Shown here in pieces: positions 1 to 5,473 of a DNA stretch of 6,446 nt. A program made the translations under genes and the position numbers. Each line of letters starts with the position of its first letter. Position 1 is the stretch's first letter. Origin of the DNA: Synechococcales cyanobacterium PMM_0073 (GTDB lineage Bacteria; Cyanobacteriota; Cyanobacteriia; Elainellales; Elainellaceae); contig CASBQH010000228.1 in assembly GCA_949127695.1 (NCBI GenBank), positions 1 through 6,446 on the forward strand, read 5' to 3'. The notes beneath the pieces were generated by a model. That model had not been told where the DNA came from and did not search any database. It was given only the letters and a program-made list of their open reading frames with translations.

Positions 1-1
1 A

Positions 2-3000
2 ATGCCAGACAGTCAGGTGTTCTATGGCCGCAGCCAGGAGCTAGAGCAGCTGCATCGCTGGCTGGATCGCAGTCGGCCAATTCCTTTGCGGCTGCTGGCG
101 CTTCTGGGGCGCGGCGGCATGGGAAAGTCAACGCTGGCTGCCAAGCTAGTGCAGCAGGTACAAGGGCAATTTGAGTTTGTGTTTTGGCGCTCGTTGCAAA
201 ATGCGCCGCCGCTCAAGCTGCTGCTGCGTGACTGGGTGCAAATCGCTATCCCCTCAATAGAACAGCCGCCAGAAATTAGCGCCAGCTGGGCTGAGGTGCC
301 TTATCTGCTAGATCTGCTGCGGCAGTCACGCGGGCTGATTGTGTTAGACAACGTGGAGAGTCTGTTTCAGGCTGGCCAAACGGCGGGGCAATATCGGCTG
401 GGCTACGAAAACTACGGCGAGCTATTTCGGCTAGTGATTGAAACCGCCCATGCCAACTGCCTGATTTTGACCAGCCGCGAGAAGCCGCGAGAAGTAGCCG
501 CCGCTGAAGGCATGGACTATCCCGTGCGCTGCCTAGAGCTGCGCGGCTCACCCGAAGCAGTAGCCGCAATCTGCCAGAGCAAGCAGCTGATTGGCGATCA
601 GGCGCAGCAGCAGAATTTGGGGGCGCGCTATAACCACAATCCGCTGGTAGTCAAACTTGTCGCAACGCTGATTCGCGACTGGTTTGGTGGTGATATTAGC
701 CAATTTTTGCAGCAAGAAACCCTGCTGGTGAGCAGCGTTCGCTCCCTGCTGATCCATCAGTTTGAGCGGCTCTCTAAGCTAGAGCAAAGCATTATGTTCT
801 GGCTGGCAATCAACCGCAGCGGCACAACGATTGCCATGCTAGAGGCCGATCTGGTGCCTGCGGTGAACCGCACAGAGATTCTGGAGGCGATTGGCTCATT
901 GCGCTGGCGCAGCTTGGTAGAACATCAGTCGAGTGCCGTTGCCGCCTACAGTCAGCAGCCTGTGATCATGGACTATATCTGCGCTGGACTAGTGGAGCAG
1001 ATTTGCACAGAGATTCAGCAGTGGGCCAGCCTATCCCACTCGTCTCAGCCGCTGTTGACGAGCCATACTTTGCTCAAAGTTACGGCCACCAGCTCAATTC
1101 AGGCCACTCAGCAGCAGCTGTTCTTGCAGCCCGTTGCCGAGCGGCTCTTGGCCATCTACGGCTCAGTCGCACAGGTCGAGCAGCAGTTTCGGCGGATTCT
1201 CCAGGCGCTGCGAACTCAGCCAGCCCATGCCGCAGGCTATGCGGCTGGCAACTTGATTAACCTTTGCAGTCCGTTGCAGATTGATCTGACGGGCTATGAC
1301 TTTTCCCAACTGCCGATCTGGCAGGTCGATCTGCGCCGCAACATTATGCAGAACGTCAATTTTCGGGGCGCAAATTTTGCCAAAGTTTCAGTTTTTACCC
1401 AGAATTTTGGCACGATTCAAACCGTTGCCTTTAGCCCAGATGGCAGTCAGTTTGCCACCGGCGGCAGTCGCAGCAGCCTGCTAGTCTGGGATTTGGCCAC
1501 AATGCAGATTTGCCAGCATCTCACCGGGCACAGTAGCCGGATCAACGCCGTCAGCTGGAGCCAGGATGGACGGCTAGCCAGCGCTTCGGCAGATGGCACG
1601 GTGCGGATCTGGCAGGTGGAAACGGGTAGCTTGCTGCATCAGCTCTCGCATCCCAATTTGGTGCAGTCAGTCTGCTGGAGTCCGGATAGCCTGATGGTCG
1701 CCAGCGCCAGCGATGACGGCTGGGTGTATTGCTGGGATAGCGCGACTGGAGAGCTGCTGCGACCGCTCAAAAGCCACCGCAGCGGCGTCAGGACAGTCCG
1801 CTTTAGCCCTGACGGTCAGATCCTGGCTAGCGGCAGCGAAGACCAAACAATCAAGCTCTGGCAGAGCCGCACGGGACGCTTACTCCGCAGCTTAAAAGGC
1901 CATCAGAGCGGCGTCTGGTCGGTACGCTTTAGCCCGAATGGTCAGCAGCTGGCCAGCGCTGGCAATGATAAAACGATCCGGATTTGGCAAGTGGGTAATG
2001 GCAAGCTCCAGCAGGTCTTAACCGGGCATACCAGTTGGATCTGGTCACTAGCCTGGGAGCCAACCGGGACTCAAATCGCCAGCGCGGGCGAAGATCAGGT
2101 GATTCGGATTTGGAGCTGCTCACCCACTAGCCAATCAGCCAGGGGGCGCTTGCTGAAGCAGCTAGTGGGGCATCAGAGCGGCATTTGGTCATTGAGCTGG
2201 AGCGGGCAGAATTTAATTTCGGGTGGCGAAGATCAAACCGTGCGGCTCTGGCAAGCCGAAACGGGCGAGTTGCTCCAGACGGCTCAGGGCTATGCGGCAG
2301 GCGTCTGGTCGGTGGCTTGGCGCGAATTGGCAGAGGGCGGCAGCATCTTGGCCAGCGGCAGTGAAGACGGGGCAATTCGGCTCTGGAATCCTCGGACTCG
2401 CCAGTGCCAAAAAACCCTGCAAGCCCATATCAGCCGCGTTTGGTCGGTGGCTTGGCGACCCGGAGCAGAGCTGGTTCTGGCCAGCGCTTCAGAAACCGGC
2501 AGCATTCGGATCTGGGAGCCGCAGACCGCTCAAATGCTGAAGCAGTTTGATGCCCACAGCGATCGGATCTGGCAGGTGGCTTGGAGTCCTGACGGCGAGA
2601 TCTTGGCCAGCGGCAGTCAAGATAAAACCATCAGCCTATGGAACAGACAGGGATATAGACTAAGAACGCTGCAAGGACATACCGCAGGCGTCACTTGCCT
2701 GCAATTTAGCCCGGACGGCGGCCTAATCGCTAGCGGCAGCGAAGACTGCAATTTACGGCTATGGGAGCTGGAAACAGGCCGCTTGGCGATCCTCAAAGGG
2801 CATCACGACCGGGTGATGGCGCTGCGGTTTAGTGCTGATGGTCAGTATCTGGCTTCGGTCAGCTTTGACCAAACTCTGCGGCTGTGGCATCCTGATCTGG
2901 AATCCAATCTCGAAGCTGGCGGTGAATCAATAGCGCTGCTGCAAGGGCATACCAACCAGCTCTGGGCGCTAGCCTTTAGCCCGGATGGTGCTTGGCTAGC

Positions 3001-3304
3001 CTCATCTGGGCAAGACCAAACGATCTGGATTTGGGATATGGCCAGCCAGACCTGCGCTCAGCAGCTCACTGGCCATCAGGAGCTCGTGACAACGCTGAGC
3101 TGGAGCCAAGATAGCCGCTATTTAATCAGCGGCAGTGAAGATGAAACGATCCGAATTTGGACGATTGCAAATAGCGATTGTGAAATACTACGGCCAGATT
3201 ATCCTTACGCGGGGATGAATATTGCAGATGTAGTGGGTCTCAGCGACATGACGATTGCCAACTTAAAGGGATTGGGCGCAGTCCAAACTCCTAGCTCAAC
3301 CTAA
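2..3304 (+). CDS. NB-ARC ATPase with 14 WD40 repeats (STAND family), 5' partial
   Basis: This is a signalling-type STAND NTPase, probably cytoplasmic, whose ligand is unknown. Visible residues 1-1100 contain a P-loop GRGGMGKST at 36-44, a Walker B strand LIVLDN near 112-117, a sensor-like LILTSRE near 153-159 and the NHNPLVVKL motif near 211-219 that replaces the plant GLPL motif. A winged-helix-like segment lies around 245-310. A short pentapeptide-like linker (LTGYDFSQLPIWQVDL) spans about 427-466, and 14 WD40 repeats cover about 469-1055. The tail MNIADVVGLSDMTIANLKGL is, from memory, usual in cyanobacterial members. The ATG at base 2 is probably internal: in relatives the YGR motif just before the P-loop is preceded by an N-terminal helix-turn-helix-like effector/adaptor domain, and the frame is open at the window edge. 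Family assignment is firm; the cellular role (stress, cell death or phage defence) is not shown by the sequence. Confidence 0.93.
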   Translation: MPDSQVFYGRSQELEQLHRWLDRSRPIPLRLLALLGRGGMGKSTLAAKLVQQVQGQFEFVFWRSLQNAPPLKLLLRDWVQIAIPSIEQPPEISASWAEVPYLLDLLRQSRGLIVLDNVESLFQAGQTAGQYRLGYENYGELFRLVIETAHANCLILTSREKPREVAAAEGMDYPVRCLELRGSPEAVAAICQSKQLIGDQAQQQNLGARYNHNPLVVKLVATLIRDWFGGDISQFLQQETLLVSSVRSLLIHQFERLSKLEQSIMFWLAINRSGTTIAMLEADLVPAVNRTEILEAIGSLRWRSLVEHQSSAVAAYSQQPVIMDYICAGLVEQICTEIQQWASLSHSSQPLLTSHTLLKVTATSSIQATQQQLFLQPVAERLLAIYGSVAQVEQQFRRILQALRTQPAHAAGYAAGNLINLCSPLQIDLTGYDFSQLPIWQVDLRRNIMQNVNFRGANFAKVSVFTQNFGTIQTVAFSPDGSQFATGGSRSSLLVWDLATMQICQHLTGHSSRINAVSWSQDGRLASASADGTVRIWQVETGSLLHQLSHPNLVQSVCWSPDSLMVASASDDGWVYCWDSATGELLRPLKSHRSGVRTVRFSPDGQILASGSEDQTIKLWQSRTGRLLRSLKGHQSGVWSVRFSPNGQQLASAGNDKTIRIWQVGNGKLQQVLTGHTSWIWSLAWEPTGTQIASAGEDQVIRIWSCSPTSQSARGRLLKQLVGHQSGIWSLSWSGQNLISGGEDQTVRLWQAETGELLQTAQGYAAGVWSVAWRELAEGGSILASGSEDGAIRLWNPRTRQCQKTLQAHISRVWSVAWRPGAELVLASASETGSIRIWEPQTAQMLKQFDAHSDRIWQVAWSPDGEILASGSQDKTISLWNRQGYRLRTLQGHTAGVTCLQFSPDGGLIASGSEDCNLRLWELETGRLAILKGHHDRVMALRFSADGQYLASVSFDQTLRLWHPDLESNLEAGGESIALLQGHTNQLWALAFSPDGAWLASSGQDQTIWIWDMASQTCAQQLTGHQELVTTLSWSQDSRYLISGSEDETIRIWTIANSDCEILRPDYPYAGMNIADVVGLSDMTIANLKGLGAVQTPSST
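1406..3166 (+). repeat. Array of 14 WD40 repeats (two seven-bladed propellers)
   Basis: About 42 residues per unit, with the pattern V.SV.FSPDG..LASGSED.TI.LW...TG.LL..L.GH. I count 14 units. The last GH/SH/AH/GY dipeptide marks the end of nearly every unit. Fourteen fits two closed seven-bladed beta propellers, with the break near residue 764 (base 2293). Repeats 6, 8 and 12 carry small loop insertions. Neighbouring units share short identical DNA runs (for example the bases around 1905-1920 and 2298-2310), which points to duplication within the gene rather than to an independent DNA element. Confidence 0.92.
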
Positions 3305-3349
3305 TTCCTGGATTTATGCAGAACTAGCATTCCAAGATGCAGGAGCTTC

Positions 3350-3366
3350 ATCAGGCGTGATTTTTT
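3350..3366 (+). terminator. Weak hairpin plus T-run after the NB-ARC/WD40 gene
   Basis: ATCA-GGCG-TGAT can form a 4-bp stem with a 4-base loop, and TTTTT follows at once. It lies 46 bases after the stop codon. The stem is short and AT-rich, so it would be a poor intrinsic terminator on its own. The T-run abuts the NtcA box that follows. Confidence 0.25.
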
Positions 3367-3408
3367 GTACGTTTAGCTACCAGATTGCCGGGGCAGTCTG
3401 CTTACTCT
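3367..3408 (+). promoter_or_regulatory. Candidate NtcA-activated promoter for cobA
   Basis: A perfect NtcA box, GTA-cgtttagc-TAC, occupies 3367-3380. Exactly 22 bases later stands TACTCT (3403-3408), which fits the TAN3T -10 element. This GTAN8TAC-N22-TAN3T layout is the established structure of promoters activated by the cyanobacterial nitrogen regulator NtcA, with the box centred about 41.5 bases before a start site expected near 3415. There is no -35 element, as expected for this class. The downstream gene makes the siroheme precursor, so control by nitrogen status makes sense. At equal base frequencies, a box by chance in this 204-base gap has roughly a 5% probability, and less with the correctly spaced -10. 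Confidence 0.72.
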
Positions 3409-3420
3409 AGAGCAAGCTTC

Positions 3421-3438
3421 GATTCAATGATTTGAATC
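3421..3438 (+). repeat. Perfect 7-bp inverted repeat in the cobA leader
   Basis: GATTCAA-TGAT-TTGAATC is a perfect palindrome arm pair with a 4-base gap. It begins just after the start site predicted from the NtcA promoter. It could be a small RNA hairpin at the 5' end of the transcript or a repressor operator. I do not recognise it as a known site. Confidence 0.45.
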
Positions 3439-3456
3439 CTAGTCTGCAATCAGCTG

Positions 3457-3498
3457 AGGGCGGTTCGCTCGTTACGGGTTACAGCCGCCCTTTACTTA
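3457..3498 (+). terminator. GC-rich hairpin with T-rich tail upstream of cobA
   Basis: AGGGCGG (3457-3463) pairs perfectly with CCGCCCT (3485-3491). A G·U and an A-U pair can extend it inward, leaving a loop of 17 bases, and TTTACTT follows. It may terminate read-through from the NB-ARC/WD40 gene. If transcription starts near 3415, however, it sits inside the cobA leader and would act as an attenuator or a stabilising structure. The long loop makes it only moderately convincing. Confidence 0.4.
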
Positions 3499-3508
3499 AA
3501 TTCTTTCT

Positions 3509-4309
3509 ATGCCTGCGGAGTTTATGACCAACGCATCACTCAATTCTCCACTCAGTTCTCTGGTGCGCTCATGCTTGGGCAAGGTCTATCTTTTGGGCGC
3601 AGGCCCTGGCGATCCGGGTTTGATGACGCTGAAGGGCAAGACGCTCCTAGAACATGCCGATGTCGTGGTCTATGACGCGCTGGTGAGTGCCCCAATTTTG
3701 GCGATGATTAACCCTCGCGCCGAGCAGATTGACGCAGGCAAACGCCGCAGCCGTCACTCGCTGCCGCAAGCCGACACCACAAAGCTACTGATCGAAAAAG
3801 CTCAGAGTCATGCGGTGGTGGTGCGACTGAAGGGCGGCGATCCGTTCATGTTTGGCCGGGGCGGTGAGGAAATGCAGGATCTGGTGTCGGCAGGTGTGCC
3901 CGTTGAGGTAATTCCGGGGATTACCGCCGGGATCGCTGCGCCTGCATACGCCGGAATTCCGCTGACGCATCGCGGCTATAGCTCCTCGGTCACGTTTGTG
4001 ACGGGGCATGAGTCGGTAGGTAAATATCGGCCAGCAGTCAACTGGCAGGCAATCGCTCAGGGTTCTGAAACGATTGTCGTCTATATGGGGATTCACAATT
4101 TGCCCCAGATTGTCGAGCAGCTAACGGCGGCGGCAATGCCAGCGGATACGCCGATTGCCCTGGTGCGCTGGGGAACGCGACCGGATCAAGAGACGCTGTT
4201 TGGCACTCTATCGAATATTGTCAAACGCGCTGCCCAGGCAGAATTTGAGGCTCCGGCAATTGTGGTGATTGGCCGAGTCGTAGATCTGCATGAAGTGCTG
4301 GCTGCGTAA
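3509..4309 (+). CDS. cobA: Uroporphyrinogen-III C-methyltransferase (SUMT)
   Basis: This enzyme uses two S-adenosylmethionines to methylate uroporphyrinogen III at C2 and C7, giving precorrin-2, the branch point to siroheme and cobalamin. It acts in the cytoplasm. Nearly every family signature is visible: the SAM-binding loop GAGPGDPG (30-37), VVYDALVS (53-60), GKR.SRHSLPQ (77-87), VRLKGGDPFMFGRGGEE (105-121), PGITAGIAAPAYAGIPLTHR (136-155), TGH (165-167) and VYMG (191-194). At 266 residues it is the single-domain form, with no fused HemD or CysG dehydrogenase/chelatase part. Starts at 3509 or 3524 are both possible. A candidate NtcA promoter lies upstream, and directly downstream is a remnant of a siroheme-dependent nitrite reductase. 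Together these suggest that this copy served nitrite assimilation; it looks intact and is probably still active. Confidence 0.95.
   Translation: MPAEFMTNASLNSPLSSLVRSCLGKVYLLGAGPGDPGLMTLKGKTLLEHADVVVYDALVSAPILAMINPRAEQIDAGKRRSRHSLPQADTTKLLIEKAQSHAVVVRLKGGDPFMFGRGGEEMQDLVSAGVPVEVIPGITAGIAAPAYAGIPLTHRGYSSSVTFVTGHESVGKYRPAVNWQAIAQGSETIVVYMGIHNLPQIVEQLTAAAMPADTPIALVRWGTRPDQETLFGTLSNIVKRAAQAEFEAPAIVVIGRVVDLHEVLAA
3517..3520 (+). promoter_or_regulatory. GGAG: possible ribosome site for an alternative cobA start at 3524
   Basis: GGAG stands only 3 bases before a second in-frame ATG at 3524, which is close for a Shine-Dalgarno site. The first ATG, at 3509, has only a T-rich stretch before it. The start of cobA is therefore uncertain by five codons; both starts lie well before the conserved domain. 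Confidence 0.3.
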
Positions 4310-4312
4310 GCC

Positions 4313-4536
4313 TGGACTCAAGAACTCGCTGTACTTCGAGATAAAACACTCTCGGATGGGCAAGTCAGCCTGCAAGATACCCACAACTCCTTTTTGGCTA
4401 ACATCCAAAACAACGGCACCTATTCGGTTGTGCCGCGCCGCACAAGCTGAAATCTGTCATGTCGGGCTGCACCCGCGAATGCGCCGAAGCCCAGAGCAAA
4501 GACTTTGGCATCATCGCTACCGAAAACGGCTGGAGC
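4313..4536 (+). pseudogene. nirB: Remnant of nirB, NAD(P)H nitrite reductase large subunit
   Basis: Two pieces resemble the C-terminal half of NirB. Piece one (4313-4435) includes SLQDTHNSFLANIQ and NGTYSVVPR, matching the family's LQDTNDRFLANIQ..GTYSVVPR at the start of the sulfite/nitrite reductase domain. Piece two (about 4438-4536) is in another frame and reads PHKLKSVMSGCTRECAEAQ then SKDFGIIATENGW, matching the second cysteine pair that binds the 4Fe-4S/siroheme centre. Frame one ends at TGA 4448-4450 and frame two at TAA 4537-4539. From recollection of the family, about 100 residues are missing between the pieces, including the first cysteine pair. The FAD/NAD(P)H N-terminal half and everything after NGW are missing too. 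Within each piece there is no frameshift and conservation is high, so the decay looks fairly recent. It cannot make a working enzyme. Recognition is from memory of the family, but the motifs are very specific. Confidence 0.85.
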
Positions 4537-4546
4537 TAAAGTTACT

Positions 4547-5197
4547 CTACAGCTTCACTTCGCGACAGCCAATCCGCCAGCGGCGAGCCTCTTGAGCATC
4601 ACTGGTGACAAAAGCGACATTGCCGCTGGTATCCAGGCATTCGTATCGGCTGCTGGGCGAGTTTAGCTGCTCTGCAAATAGCCCGGTCTGATATTGCATT
4701 TCGCGGCATCCCGGCTTCCAGCCGAAGGTTTCTTGGGGATAGCTGGTGGTAAAAGCTAGATCGCCCGCAGCAGTAAAGCACTCATAAAAAACTGGGCGCA
4801 CCGGCACTGGGTTGCTGAGGCGGGTGCCAATTTGGCGACAGAGCAGGTCTGAATCTTTAGCAACCTGGGCATCCACCGTTAGGAAAGCCGTGTTGCCATT
4901 CACGTCAAAGCACTGAAAGTAAGTCAGCGGCGGCGCAGCCGGATCAAGGCTGGTGTACTGCACTTCGCGACAGCCCAGCGCCCAACCCAGCGTATCCTGA
5001 GGGCTAATGGTCGTAAACACCACGTTACCAGCCCGGTTGTAGCAGGCGAAGGGGATTACCTGTCCGCTAGGTGAACTGGCTACGGCTGAGCCAACCGCAG
5101 GTTCTACCTCATCCGCTTGAGCTGACAGCGGCATCAGCCATCCCAGACCTGAAACGACAGTAAATAAGGCAGCTTGAAGAAGAAATTTAGGCTTCAT
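4547..5197 (-). CDS. Secreted protein with four C-X23-C repeats, function unknown
   Basis: I do not recognise a named family. The 216-residue product starts with a clear signal peptide: MKPK, a hydrophobic core to about residue 24, and a likely SAQA|DE cleavage after residue 28. After a Ser/Ala/Pro linker come four repeats (about 48-81, 91-125, 136-169 and 184-216) of the pattern Y.C....GN.AF.T.......GCRE. Each has two cysteines exactly 24 positions apart: 52/76, 96/120, 140/164 and 187/211. No other cysteines occur in the protein, so intra-repeat disulfides in the periplasm or outside the cell are a natural inference. There is no membrane segment, catalytic motif or anchor. No convincing Shine-Dalgarno precedes the ATG at 5197. 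The gene converges on the nirB remnant, with its stop codon 10 bases from the last recognisable nirB codon. Confidence 0.85.
   Translation of the reverse strand: MKPKFLLQAALFTVVSGLGWLMPLSAQADEVEPAVGSAVASSPSGQVIPFACYNRAGNVVFTTISPQDTLGWALGCREVQYTSLDPAAPPLTYFQCFDVNGNTAFLTVDAQVAKDSDLLCRQIGTRLSNPVPVRPVFYECFTAAGDLAFTTSYPQETFGWKPGCREMQYQTGLFAEQLNSPSSRYECLDTSGNVAFVTSDAQEARRWRIGCREVKL
4550..5056 (-). repeat. Four protein repeats in an A-B-A-B arrangement
   Basis: Repeats 1 and 3 resemble each other most (SPQDTLGWALGCREVQY against SYPQETFGWKPGCREMQY). Repeats 2 and 4 share a DAQ.A element before the second cysteine. Spacing between first cysteines is 44, 44 and 47 residues. The pattern suggests that an older two-repeat unit was duplicated in tandem. 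Confidence 0.8.
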
Positions 5198-5266
5198 GGC
5201 AACTTAAAAGCAAGAACTGCGGAATTGGCGAGCGCTAGTCGCGAAACAGGCGCGTTAATCTCTCTT

Positions 5267-5275
5267 ACAATACCA
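5267..5275 (-). promoter_or_regulatory. Possible extended -10 for the secreted protein gene
   Basis: Read on the minus strand this is TGG-TATTGT, which fits the extended -10 form TGnTANNNT. It lies 69 bases before the start codon. A CTGACA sequence upstream is only 12 bases away, too close to pair with it as a -35, so the call rests on the -10 alone. Confidence 0.25.
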
Positions 5276-5364
5276 GTCTGCCATTGTCAGCATCAGATGA
5301 GAAGCAGCTCGCCAAAATCGACCTCTCTCCGACATTATTCGACTGAATCTATGGACAGGCTAGG

Positions 5365-5384
5365 GACAAGGGAGGTATCTTGTC
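5365..5384 (+). repeat. Inverted repeat GACAAG-N8-CTTGTC in the divergent intergenic region
   Basis: Two perfect 6-base arms are separated by 8 bases. The site lies between the divergently transcribed secreted-protein gene and the synthase gene, about 90 bases before the latter. The size and spacing suit a dimeric regulator's operator, but no known consensus was recognised. It could also be chance. Confidence 0.4.
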
Positions 5385-5440
5385 ACGTAAGCTGAAGCAA
5401 TGGATCTTTAGGATGTGCCCCTCGCTCAGTTTTTGTTGCG

Positions 5441-5446
5441 TAGAAT
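5441..5446 (+). promoter_or_regulatory. Possible -10 (TAGAAT) for the phytoene/squalene-synthase-family gene
   Basis: TAGAAT matches the -10 consensus at five of six positions and lies 27 bases before the ATG. No -35 is found 16-18 bases upstream, so an activator would be needed or the true promoter lies elsewhere. Confidence 0.3.
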
Positions 5447-5460
5447 GTTGTGTGGAATAC

Positions 5461-5467
5461 AGAGGAG
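5461..5467 (+). promoter_or_regulatory. Ribosome binding site AGAGGAG
   Basis: AGAGGAG is followed by 6 bases and then ATG at 5474. It is the best Shine-Dalgarno in the window and fixes the start of the downstream gene. Confidence 0.8.
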
Positions 5468-5473
5468 TGATAG

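Noticed and set aside
276..569. Antisense open frames inside the NB-ARC/WD40 gene, including those around 548-757 and 1929-2505
   Set aside because: They lie entirely opposite a strongly supported coding frame, have low-complexity Arg/Ser/Pro-rich translations, and are expected shadows of a GC-rich repeat gene.
1406..3166. Regularly spaced DNA similarity about every 126 bases, considered as a CRISPR or satellite array
   Set aside because: The period is that of WD40 units in one open frame, and both repeat and spacer positions are coding and diverged.
3421..3438. The 7-bp palindrome considered as a second NtcA or FNR/CRP-type box
   Set aside because: It lacks GTA-N8-TAC, and its arms do not fit the TTGAT-N4-ATCAA pattern. 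It is kept only as an unassigned inverted repeat.
3785..4096. 103-codon minus-strand frame within cobA
   Set aside because: It is opposite the conserved SUMT motifs and has no domain or ribosome site.
4290..4595. 101-codon plus-strand open frame overlapping the end of cobA, the nirB remnant and the end of the secreted-protein gene
   Set aside because: It starts inside cobA, runs antisense into the end of the repeat protein, and its translation has no recognisable pattern. The NirB signal lies in the two other frames.
5174..5395. 73-codon plus-strand frame in the divergent intergenic region
   Set aside because: It overlaps the signal-peptide end of the minus-strand gene, has no ribosome site and no protein-like pattern. 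The bases fit a regulatory region better.
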